36,221 bases of DNA from Bacillota bacterium (lineage in GTDB: Bacteria; Bacillota; Clostridia; Saccharofermentanales; Fastidiosipilaceae): contig JASGUU010000062.1 of NCBI GenBank assembly GCA_030057555.1, positions 1 to 36,221 on the forward strand. The letters run 5' to 3'. The position numbers and the translations under genes are program-made. Under the pieces are notes generated by a model that searched no databases, was not told the origin of the DNA, and saw only the letters and a program-made list of their open reading frames with translations. Positions 22,951 through 30,597 of this stretch are shown here, piece by piece. The stretch's first letter is position 1. Every line of letters begins with the position of its first letter.

Positions 22951-24708
22951 TCAGGGGCTCTCGCCGAGGGCATAGCGCTCGCTGTACTCGGCCAGCAGTT
23001 CGTTGAAGCGGACACCCGCGGCACCCTCGCGGAGGCTGCGTGTGTACTCGTGTTGCTCCATGCTGCCGATCTGCTCCAGCTCGGTCAGACTGGCGGCGAT
23101 GTTCGAACAGTGGTCGGAAATGCGCTCGAGGTTGGTGAGCAGGTCGGTCAGGACAAAGCCCAGTTCGATGGTGCAGACGCCGCTCTGGAGTCGGGTGATG
23201 TGGCGGATCTTGATCTCGCTGCGCAGGCGGTCGACAACCTCCTCGAGAGGCTCAACACGCTCGGCGAGGATGTAATCGCCTTCTGTCAGGGCGGTGGTGG
23301 CCAGTTCCAGAACCTCGGCGACGGCGGCGCGGATGGTGGCCACCTCGCGGGTGGCTTCCGGAGAGAAGGCAATGCGCTTCGCGTGGATCTCCTCGGCGAC
23401 ACGGACGATGTTCACCGCGTGATCGCTGATGCGCTCGAGATCGCCGATGATGTGCAGCAGCCGGGCGACCTCGCGGCTGTCGGGCTGGGCGAGGTTGCGC
23501 ATGCTGACGAGGACGAGGTAGTTGCCGAGCTTGTCCTCGTAGAGGTCGACGCGTTCCTCGAGGGCATGGACGTGGTCGGCGGCGCGGGGATCGAAGCTGT
23601 CGAGCTGGGCCATCGCGGTGTCCACGGATTCGCGTGCCTTTTCGGCCATCTCGCAGGTCAGCTTATGGGCCTGCTCGATCGCGATCGAGGGGGTGGCGAG
23701 AAGGCGCTCGTCGAGTATCTCGAATACTTCGGCGCTTTTGTCATCGCGGATGGTCCAGATGGCAAGGCGCTCGAGGGCGCCGGCGAGGGGCAGCATGACG
23801 ATGGTGCCGAGGACGTTGAAGGTCGTGTGGATGAAGGCGATGCCGGCGGGGGTGATCGGGTCGTCCATGAAGGGGAAGTGGATGAAGCTGTTGATCAGGT
23901 AGTAGATGCTGAGAAAGGCCACCGTGCCGAGAATGTTGAAGTAGAGGTGGACGGCGGCAACGCGTTTGGCGTTTCTGTTGGCACCGATGGAGGAGAGAAT
24001 CGCGGTGATGCAGGTGCCGATGTTCTGGCCCATGATGATGGGCAGGGCGGTGGCGTGGGTGATCGAGCCGGTGGCGGCGATGGCCTGCAGGATGCCGACG
24101 GAGGCCGAAGAGCTCTGGATCAGGGCGGTGATGAAGGTGCCTACGAGGACGCCGAAGACGGGGTTCGAGAAGAGGACCATGAGACGCTGGAAGGAAGGAT
24201 CCGTTGCCAGGCCTGCGACAGCTGTCGACATGGTGCTCATGCCGTACATCAGAATGGCAAAACCGAGCAGGATGCCGGCCGTGCCGCGCTCGCGTCTGAC
24301 CGTAAAGATCATGATGATGCCGATGGCGGCGAGGATGGGCGAGAAGTTGTCGGGCTTCAGGAGGGCCACGATGACATTGTCACTTCGGAGGCCGGTCAGG
24401 GAGAGCAGCCAGGCCGTGACGGTGGTGCCGATGTTGGCGCCCATGACAACATAGATAGCCTGACGCAGCTTCATGATGCCGGAGTTGACGAAGCCGACGA
24501 CCATGACGGTGGTGGCGGAGGAGGACTGGATGATGGCCGTGACGAAGGTGCCGAGGAGGACACCGCGCAGCGGGCTGCTGGTCAGATGCTCGAGCAGGCG
24601 CTTCAGGCGCAGACCGGCGCGGCGCTCGAGAGACTCGCTGAGAAGGTGCATGCCATAGAGGAACAGGGCAAGGCCGCCTACAAGCTGTAGAGAATCAAGA
24701 AATGTCAT
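22951..24708 (-). CDS. Na/Pi cotransporter family protein with PhoU-like tail
   Basis: This 585-aa protein has the two inverted NaPi repeats typical of the family: QSSSATT at 61-67 and QSSSASV at 198-204, each followed by GANIGTT or GQNIGTC. These Gln-Ser-Ser-Ser motifs form the substrate and sodium site in NptA-like transporters. The last 230 residues are helical and PhoU-like, with two long heptad-rich segments (for example LLHIIGDLERISDHAVNIV and DLLTNLERISDHCSNIA). It sits in the membrane and probably imports or exports phosphate with sodium. The ATG has GGAG at 9 nt. Confidence 0.9.
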   Translation of the reverse strand: MTFLDSLQLVGGLALFLYGMHLLSESLERRAGLRLKRLLEHLTSSPLRGVLLGTFVTAIIQSSSATTVMVVGFVNSGIMKLRQAIYVVMGANIGTTVTAWLLSLTGLRSDNVIVALLKPDNFSPILAAIGIIMIFTVRRERGTAGILLGFAILMYGMSTMSTAVAGLATDPSFQRLMVLFSNPVFGVLVGTFITALIQSSSASVGILQAIAATGSITHATALPIIMGQNIGTCITAILSSIGANRNAKRVAAVHLYFNILGTVAFLSIYYLINSFIHFPFMDDPITPAGIAFIHTTFNVLGTIVMLPLAGALERLAIWTIRDDKSAEVFEILDERLLATPSIAIEQAHKLTCEMAEKARESVDTAMAQLDSFDPRAADHVHALEERVDLYEDKLGNYLVLVSMRNLAQPDSREVARLLHIIGDLERISDHAVNIVRVAEEIHAKRIAFSPEATREVATIRAAVAEVLELATTALTEGDYILAERVEPLEEVVDRLRSEIKIRHITRLQSGVCTIELGFVLTDLLTNLERISDHCSNIAASLTELEQIGSMEQHEYTRSLREGAAGVRFNELLAEYSERYALGESP

Positions 24709-25377
24709 GCAAGTTATCTCCGTGTAAGCCGACGGTTAGCTGATTGTTAATATCGTCAGACAGAATGCCAGTCCTGAGGCCGGTGTTCAAGGGTTTGAGG
24801 TAATTCTGTGTGGGCTGTGGGCCTGAAAACAGCCGAGAATGCGCAGGGATGGCGGCATATCTGATTATGTGTCTGCTGCGTGTGCGGATGTGTCTGCCAT
24901 GCGTGGAGCTGTTCCTGCCCCGGTGGGACAAATTTTCCGTTCCTGCCCCGGTTTGCGGGCAGCAGCGGAATTTTTGACCAAAGCGGGACAAATTTTCCGT
25001 TCCTGCCCCGGTTTCGGGGCAGCAGCGGAATTTTTGGCCAAAGCTGGGAGAATTTCGAGCTTCCACCAGCGGGACTGCATATAAATTCATGACTTTGCAT
25101 ATTTCGCTTTGTTTATGCAGGATCACGAATAAGTATGCAAGGAACAGACGTGAAAACTGCGGAAACTTGAAAAAATGTACACCCGACCGCTGTGGATTCT
25201 GGGCTGTGTGCCGGGTTTTCTTCATCCTGTGATTCTGTCCAGATGAAGCGGAAGGCCCGGGTGTAGAAAACAGCAGGGGGTCGGATAGACACGTGACAGT
25301 TTCGAATCCGGACCCTGTGCTAGACTCGGCTAAGCAGAGTTTGTTGATGTTAGGCCAGGGAGGTATCGAGACAGCAC
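24709..25377. other. Non-coding region upstream of lar genes
   Basis: No gene is supported in these 669 nt. Minus-strand frames are open in several phases because of a 60-bp repeat, but they lack ribosome sites. The stretch holds the tandem hairpin repeat (24911-25056) and an AT-rich part (about 25075-25140) with several TTGCATA/TATGCAA half-sites. I found no strong promoter for larE. Confidence 0.5.
24911..25056. repeat. 60-bp tandem repeat with internal hairpins
   Basis: Two nearly identical 60-bp units (24925-24984 and 24985-25044) are flanked by partial copies at 24911-24924 and 25045-25056. Each unit holds CTGCCCCG-type arms (CTGCCCCG-GTTT-CGGGGCAG in the second) nested within CGGAA/TTCCG arms, giving a long stem with a 3-by-3 internal loop. 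Loop bases vary between copies while the stem is largely kept. Confidence 0.75.
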
Positions 25378-26169
25378 ATGAAGCCGGATGGCAAAAGAAG
25401 CGCATCTGTTCCTGCCGAACTCGCTGCTGTATTAAGCCGTTTTGAGCGGGTGGCGCTGGCCTTTTCCGGCGGAGTTGACTCCGCCTATCTGCTCCATGCC
25501 GCCCTGGCAGTGGGTCTCGATGTAAAAGCCTACTATGTAGCGTCTGTGTTTCAGCCGGCCTTTGAGCGGGCGGATGCCAGGCGTCTGGTCTCGGAGCTCG
25601 GGGCTGATATGGCAGAGCTCGAACTCGATATGCTGTCGTGCGCTGCCGTGCGCCGCAACGGCCCCGAGCGCTGCTACTGGTGCAAGCGTGCGATTATGGG
25701 CAGGATTCAGGAGGCGGCGCGGGCGGACGGGCGGCAGGTGCTGTTTGACGGCTCGAATGCCAGCGATGATGCTGCTGACCGGCCGGGGATGCGCGCTCTC
25801 GCGGAGCTCGAGGTGCGCTCGCCGCTGCGGGAGGCGGGGCTGACGAAGGCCAGGATCCGGGAGCTGTCGCACGAGGCGGGGCTCTTCACCTGGGACAAGC
25901 CGGCCTATGCCTGTCTCGCCACCCGGATTCCGACGGGCCGGGAGATCACGGCGGAGCTGCTGGAACGCGTGGAGCGGGCGGAGTCGGCTGTGTTCGCACA
26001 GGGCCTGCGCGATTTTCGAGTCCGTGTGCTGCATGAAGCGGCGCGGCTCGAGGTGACGGCGGACGAACTGCCGTTGCTGCTGGAGCGGCGGGAAGAGATT
26101 CTGGCGCGTCTGGGAGAGGACTTCACGGCCGTGCTGCTGGACCTCAGGCTACGGGAGGGTGACGGATGA
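25378..26169 (+). CDS. larE: LarE, ATP-dependent sulfur transferase for NPN cofactor
   Basis: This 263-aa protein has the PP-loop FSGGVDSAY (29-37), which adenylates pyridinium-3,5-biscarboxylate mononucleotide before sulfur insertion. Three Cys stand out: C99 and C102 in RCYWCK and C179 in YACLATRIP. In the Lactiplantibacillus enzyme a single Cys (176) is sacrificed. Homologues with the extra CxxC pair are reported to hold a [4Fe-4S] cluster and take sulfur without self-destruction; this protein has that three-Cys pattern. GGAGG lies an unusually long 14 nt before the ATG at 25378. It overlaps larB by ATGA, so the two are coupled. Confidence 0.9.
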   Translation: MKPDGKRSASVPAELAAVLSRFERVALAFSGGVDSAYLLHAALAVGLDVKAYYVASVFQPAFERADARRLVSELGADMAELELDMLSCAAVRRNGPERCYWCKRAIMGRIQEAARADGRQVLFDGSNASDDAADRPGMRALAELEVRSPLREAGLTKARIRELSHEAGLFTWDKPAYACLATRIPTGREITAELLERVERAESAVFAQGLRDFRVRVLHEAARLEVTADELPLLLERREEILARLGEDFTAVLLDLRLREGDG

Positions 26170-26942
26170 ACGAGGCTGGACTGCGCGAGGTGCTGCAGCG
26201 CTTTCGCCGGGGAGAGCTGGATGAGGATGCGGCGCTTGCGGCGCTCGCTGAGAGCCAGGTCGCGGATCTCGGCTACGCCACGCTAGATCTGAGCCGGGCG
26301 CGGCGCCAGGGCGTGCCGGAGGTGATCTACGGGCGTTCGAAGACTGACGCACAGATACTGGGGATCGTCGACCGCTTCCATGAGCTCGGCGCCCGCGACA
26401 TCCTGATTACGGGCATGTCACAGAGCGCAGCCCGGGCGGTGGGGGAGAAGCACGATCTCGAGTACCATGCTTTGCCTGAACTGGGCATCGTGAACCGCGA
26501 CAGGGAGAAGGCGCTGGTCGGGTCGATCGTTGTCGTCAGCGGGGGCACCAGTGACATGGCGGTCTGTGAGGAGGCGGCACTGACGGCCGAGGTCCTCGGA
26601 AACCGGGTCAGCCGTATCTACGATGTCGGTGTGGCGGGGCTGCACCGCCTGCTGCGGCGCGTGGACGAACTGCGCGCGGCGCGGGTGATCATCGCGGTGG
26701 CGGGCATGGAGGGGGCGCTGCCGTCCGTGGTGGGCGGGCTGGTGGCCGCGCCCGTGGTTGCGGTGCCGACAAGTGTCGGTTATGGGGCGAACCTGGGCGG
26801 ACTGACGGCGCTGCACGCGATGCTGAACTCCTGCGCCTCGGGGATCGCAGTGGTGAACATTGACAATGGCTTCGGCGCGGCCTTCATGGCCAGCCGGATC
26901 AATCAGATGCCGGGGCTGGAGACGGAAACGGCCGGGAGCTGA
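26166..26942 (+). CDS. larB: LarB, carboxylase/hydrolase of NPN cofactor synthesis
   Basis: This 258-aa protein makes pyridinium-3,5-biscarboxylate mononucleotide from nicotinate adenine dinucleotide and CO2. Its C-terminal half is related to PurE: VVVSGGTSDMAV (122-133), RIYDVGVAGLHRL (150-162), PTSVGYGANLGG (201-212) and NSCASGIAVVNIDNGFGAA (221-239), where Cys223 matches the catalytic Cys of the family. The length is normal. Its ATG lies in an ATGA overlap with the larE stop. Confidence 0.92.
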   Translation: MNEAGLREVLQRFRRGELDEDAALAALAESQVADLGYATLDLSRARRQGVPEVIYGRSKTDAQILGIVDRFHELGARDILITGMSQSAARAVGEKHDLEYHALPELGIVNRDREKALVGSIVVVSGGTSDMAVCEEAALTAEVLGNRVSRIYDVGVAGLHRLLRRVDELRAARVIIAVAGMEGALPSVVGGLVAAPVVAVPTSVGYGANLGGLTALHAMLNSCASGIAVVNIDNGFGAAFMASRINQMPGLETETAGS

Positions 26943-27117
26943 GGCGCTGACGGCGGGATGCTGCCGAGGCAGTGTCCGAAAAGGGAAACGTGTCCGCCGT
27001 GGCGCAGCCGGCTCGAAGTGATGTCGAAGCGGATCAGGCTGCGGTGTGCCGGGTTCAGAACGTCCGGGTGTGAGTGCGTGGATGACAGCTGAGAAGACTC
27101 ATGAAAAGGAGAGAGAC

Positions 27118-28560
27118 ATGAAAGAAGGCATGACACTTTATATCGAGTGCAACATGGGAGTGGCCGGCGACATGCTGATGGCGGCCCTGCTGGAACTTCT
27201 TCCCGAGGCGGAGGCGGAGCGCTTTCTGGAGCGCATGAATACGCTGGGGCTCGAGGGTGTGGTGGTGACGCGTGAGGCTGCTGAGAAATGCGGGATCATG
27301 GGGACGCACATTGATGTGTCCATTCACGGCGAGCTGGAGCAGAGCGAGGATGTCGATCCGGCGCATGATCACGGAAACGATCATGAGCATTCACATGACC
27401 ATCACCATGGACATATCCACGGAGACCCTCACGACCATGATCACGACCATCACCACGATCATGAGCATTCACATGACCATCACCATGGACATATCCACGG
27501 AGATCCACACGACCATGATCACGGGCATTCGCACGATCATGATCATGAGCATGGCCATCACCATCATCACGACCACGATCACGACCACCATCACCATGGA
27601 CCGCACAGCCATATGGGCCTGGCGGAGGTCAACGCCGTTATCGACAGTCTGCCCGTCAGTGAGCGGGTGCGCTCTGATGCGCGCGCTGTCTATGCCCTGA
27701 TCGGAGAGGCTGAATCGAAGGCCCATGGCAAGGACCTCGATGCAGTTCATTTCCATGAGGTCGGCATGCTCGATGCGGTTGCCGATGTTGTGGGCGTCAG
27801 TCTGCTGATGGAACTGCTGGCTCCGGCGCGTGTCGTTGTGTCGCCGGTGCATGTCGGCAGTGGCCTGGTGCGTACACAGCACGGAGTACTGCCGGTACCG
27901 GCACCTGCGACGGCGCATATTCTACGCGATGTCCCGACTTATGCGGGGACGATTCGCGGTGAGCTCGCGACACCGACCGGAGCGGCCCTGCTGCGCCACT
28001 TCGCGACGGACTGGGGCAGCCAGCCGGCGATGACAGTTGAGACGATCGGCTATGGCATGGGGACGAAGGACTTTGCGGCGGCGAACTGCGTCCGCACCTT
28101 CCTCGGACGGGAGACGGCTGCCGCTGCCGTGGAAACGCCGGCGGAGGTGGTGGAGATCGTCTGCAACCTCGATGACATGACCGGTGAGGAGCTTGGGTTT
28201 GCGATGGAAGTGCTGCTCGGCGAGGGAGCCCTCGATGTCTGGCATACGCCGATCTTTATGAAGAAGCAGCGGCCGGCCTGGCAGCTGTCCTGTCTGGTGC
28301 GGGCGGAGGAGCGGGAGCGCTTCGAGCTCCTGATGCTGCGGCATACGACGAGCTTTGGTGTGCGCAGCCGTGGCTGGACGCGACGGGTGCTGGAACGGGC
28401 AGTGGAGACGGTTGAGACGAAGCGTGGCCCGGTTCGGCTCAAGCGCGGATGCGGTGCAGGCATTGAGCGCTGCAGTGTGGAGTATGAAGATCTCGCCCGC
28501 ATCGCGAAGGAGAGCGGCGAGTCCCTGGTGGATCTGCGCCGGGAGCTTGAGTCAATCTAG
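27118..28560 (+). CDS. larC: LarC, nickel-inserting cyclometallase with a giant His-rich insert
   Basis: This 480-aa protein inserts nickel, with CTP, into the dithio pyridinium to complete the NPN cofactor. It begins YIECNMGVAGDMLMAALLEL and contains DAVHFHEVGMLDAVADVVG, PVHVGSGLV, ELATPTGAALL and, in the C-terminal domain, CNLDDMTGEELGFAMEVLL. Between about residues 83 and 166 lies a stretch with roughly 45 His, mixed with Asp and Gly, including a 26-aa unit present twice. It probably stores or buffers Ni2+. Some lactobacilli split larC into larC1 and larC2 joined by frameshifting; here it is one frame. The ATG at 27118 has AAGGAGA at 5-6 nt; upstream in-frame starts lack a site. It lies 175 nt after larB. 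Confidence 0.92.
   Translation: MKEGMTLYIECNMGVAGDMLMAALLELLPEAEAERFLERMNTLGLEGVVVTREAAEKCGIMGTHIDVSIHGELEQSEDVDPAHDHGNDHEHSHDHHHGHIHGDPHDHDHDHHHDHEHSHDHHHGHIHGDPHDHDHGHSHDHDHEHGHHHHHDHDHDHHHHGPHSHMGLAEVNAVIDSLPVSERVRSDARAVYALIGEAESKAHGKDLDAVHFHEVGMLDAVADVVGVSLLMELLAPARVVVSPVHVGSGLVRTQHGVLPVPAPATAHILRDVPTYAGTIRGELATPTGAALLRHFATDWGSQPAMTVETIGYGMGTKDFAAANCVRTFLGRETAAAAVETPAEVVEIVCNLDDMTGEELGFAMEVLLGEGALDVWHTPIFMKKQRPAWQLSCLVRAEERERFELLMLRHTTSFGVRSRGWTRRVLERAVETVETKRGPVRLKRGCGAGIERCSVEYEDLARIAKESGESLVDLRRELESI
27382..27528 (+). repeat. 78-bp direct repeat inside larC
   Basis: The stretch beginning CATGAGCATTCACATGACCA at 27382 recurs at 27460 with few differences over about 68 bp. The 78-bp period encodes 26 residues, so the duplication lengthens the His-rich insert without breaking the frame. 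Confidence 0.85.
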
Positions 28561-28589
28561 TTTTTGCAGCTGAAATCTGGTTTTCGGAG

Positions 28590-28620
28590 GCGCCGCGGAC
28601 TGAAAAGTTCGTGGCGCTTC
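28590..28620 (+). terminator. Probable terminator of the lar genes
   Basis: GCGCCGCGGACT (28590-28601) and AGTTCGTGGCGC (28606-28617) form a 12-bp stem with two G-T pairs and a GAAA tetraloop, 29 nt after the larC stop. The following tract is only TTCTGG, so termination may be partial. Confidence 0.5.
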
Positions 28621-28638
28621 TGGTGTCATTCCCAGCAA

Positions 28639-29240
28639 TTAAAGGCAAAGGTCAAACAACTTACAAAAGGGGATAGCAAAAGTCGCAAGCTTACATCCGC
28701 CTGTTTTTCATGGAACGATTTTTAGAACGTATATCCCAATTGCCTTACAGCGAAAAGTTTATCCTGAAAGGCGGTCTGCTGATTGCTTCTCTGGTTGGTC
28801 TCGATTTACGCTCAACAATGGATAATGATTCTACTGTAAAAGGTCTTCCGCTAAATCTGGAAGTAGCTGAGCTTATTGTGCAGGAAATCATGAAATCACC
28901 GGTTGGTGGCGCTGTAAGTTATGTCATTGTCATAATCACGCAGATCATGGGAGAACACGACTATCCGGGGACTCGATTTGCGCTTCAGGGAAGCTTTGAT
29001 GGAATACGTCAGGCTATCAGAATCGACTTGTCAACGGTAATGACCCGCTGTTTTTCAATTCAGGCAGGCATTTCAGCTGCCTGCACGACATATCGCTATC
29101 TCGAATTCTGCTCTCCAGCCGGAGCCCCGAATGGCCGCCAGGATGGACACCTCCCAGATATGCCTCATCTGGCGGCTTTCGCATGTCTGACCTGCATGGC
29201 AGGATTCCTTGAGGCTGGAGCGCTTAAAAGCGCCATCTAG
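28639..29240 (+). pseudogene. Decayed AbiEii-type nucleotidyltransferase toxin
   Basis: Residues from the ATG at 28710 read MERFLERISQLPYSEKFILK, then GGLLIASLVGLDLRSTMDND, then EHDYPGTRFALQGSFDGIRQ and AIRIDLST, which is the AbiEii/AbiGii nucleotidyltransferase core (GG, then T-x-D-x-D). Upstream, LKAKVKQLTKGDS is in another frame and joins KSQAYIRLFF after the loss of one base near 28677-28681, so the N-terminus is frameshifted. Homology stops at about 29036 and the remaining 65 codons look unrelated. No cognate AbiEi antitoxin is present. The segment is visibly more AT-rich than its neighbours, a sign of transfer. Confidence 0.75.
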
Positions 29241-30538
29241 AGGGGGCGGCGGGGGTCGAGGCCGGCCTCCAGGTGACGGTCGCGGACCTGTTCAATCTCG
29301 TAGAGATCTGCGAAGGGCCGGTTGCGGTCGATGTCCGCGACCGGGAGGACCATCTGGCCGTCGTAGAGGCAGCCCCCCTGATCCAGCCAGTCGAGGGCGC
29401 GGCGGCGCAGGCGGTTGTCGCGCGGAGCCCGGCGGAGGTCGCCCGTGTGGTCGTCGAAGACGAAGGTGCGCCAGGACTCGTCGCCGGCCGTAGGGGCCAG
29501 GAGATAGCACTCCTGCTGCATGGCGACAATGCGGCTCTCCCGGGCATCGAAGAAGAGGCCGAGGAGGGGCGAGAAGAGCCAGGAGTAGCAGTCGATGGCG
29601 CGGATCTCGAGCTCCGGAAACCAGGTGGCGTAGGCAGCGAGGGCGGCGCGGAAGTCGGCCTTGACGTGGGCGGGTTCGTAGCGGTCGTCGCGGGGGATGT
29701 GAAAGGCGAGGGTGGTATCGCCGGCGCCGATCTCGCGCTCCCAGTCCCTGGTGTCGATGGTGACCGGCTCGGGGTCGGCGAAGCCGGAGGAGAAGAGACG
29801 GTGCGTATGGAGCAGATGGCCGTCGCGGTTGCGCTCACTCCGGAAGGAGCCACCGGCCGCCTCGTCGTCTCTCAGGCGGACGCCGGTCGGGGCGAAGCGG
29901 AGGCCCGGACAGGGCAGGACGAGGGCCCGGCCAGTGGAGCGGCTGCGCCAGACCTCGCAGTCGTTTGACCAGCTGCCGAGGTTGAAGTTGTGCGAACCCA
30001 CCCGCAGCAGGGTCATGGAGGCGGTGACGACCTGCCAGCCGAAGTTGGCGACGCCGAGGCGGCCTTCTGTGCGGTAGAAGCGGCCGATCTCTTCGCCCAG
30101 CCAGCCCAGGGGCAGACGGCGGATTTCATCCGGGATCGGGCGGCCGAGACTCGAGGCGTAGCTGCCCCCGGGGCCGGCCATGCCGGCGATGAGGACGAGA
30201 AGGGCGGGGGCGCCGAGATCGCGGCCCCAGGCGGGGGCGTCGAGGTCGATGTCATAGGCCTCCTCGCGCCAGCAGCGCTCCTCAGCGAATAGGGCCCAGA
30301 CCAGGAAGGCGAGGAGCCCGCGGGTTTCAGGGTCGGCCAGGGCACGCTCGTAGAGGGCCGTGATGCCGGGCATGCGGCTGCCGTCGGGATCGATCAGGAG
30401 GCGGATGGCCTCGAAGTCGGAGACCGGGGGAAGCGGCAGCTGCCGTGGTGCCCGGGACCAGAGCCGGCGGTAGCGACCCGTGAGCGGGCTCATGCCGAGG
30501 CGGCCGCTGAGTTCATCCAGATGTTTCATGGAGGGCAT
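29237..30538 (-). CDS. Acyltransferase-domain protein (NAT_N/GNAT_C-like), long form
   Basis: This 433-aa protein has the NAT_N plus GNAT_C-like layout: RLGVANFGWQVVT and LLRVGSHNFNLGSW in the middle, LAFHIPRDDRYEPAHV, then DCYSWLFSPLLGLFF and RLRRRALDWLDQGGCLYDGQ near the end. It is a distant homologue of the product at 20301-21308 and has about 100 more residues at the N-terminus and linker. Function is unknown beyond a possible acyl transfer. Neither ATG (30538 or 30529) has a ribosome site; a TATAAT overlaps the first and ends 7 nt before the second, which would suit a leaderless message from 30529. It is divergent from the Gfo/Idh/MocA gene and its 3' end overlaps the AbiEii remnant. Confidence 0.7.
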   Translation of the reverse strand: MPSMKHLDELSGRLGMSPLTGRYRRLWSRAPRQLPLPPVSDFEAIRLLIDPDGSRMPGITALYERALADPETRGLLAFLVWALFAEERCWREEAYDIDLDAPAWGRDLGAPALLVLIAGMAGPGGSYASSLGRPIPDEIRRLPLGWLGEEIGRFYRTEGRLGVANFGWQVVTASMTLLRVGSHNFNLGSWSNDCEVWRSRSTGRALVLPCPGLRFAPTGVRLRDDEAAGGSFRSERNRDGHLLHTHRLFSSGFADPEPVTIDTRDWEREIGAGDTTLAFHIPRDDRYEPAHVKADFRAALAAYATWFPELEIRAIDCYSWLFSPLLGLFFDARESRIVAMQQECYLLAPTAGDESWRTFVFDDHTGDLRRAPRDNRLRRRALDWLDQGGCLYDGQMVLPVADIDRNRPFADLYEIEQVRDRHLEAGLDPRRPL

Positions 30539-30597
30539 TATAGACCGCTGGACGCCTGTCTGCGGCTGCGGCAGTATGGGGGCGGGAGGTGAACAGG

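Noticed and set aside
23050-24690. 546-codon plus-strand open frame
   Set aside because: It is the antisense shadow of the Na/Pi cotransporter-family gene, with the Gly/Asp/Glu-rich composition of a shadow frame in GC-rich DNA.
24911-25056. CRISPR-like array
   Set aside because: The repeats are contiguous with no unique spacers, and no cas genes are present.
24695-25405. 236-codon minus-strand open frame with repeated peptide
   Set aside because: It is open only because of the 60-bp repeat, overlaps larE and the cotransporter start, and has no ribosome site.
27469-27918. Minus-strand Met/Val-rich open frame resembling a membrane protein
   Set aside because: It is the reverse complement of the His-rich codons of larC.
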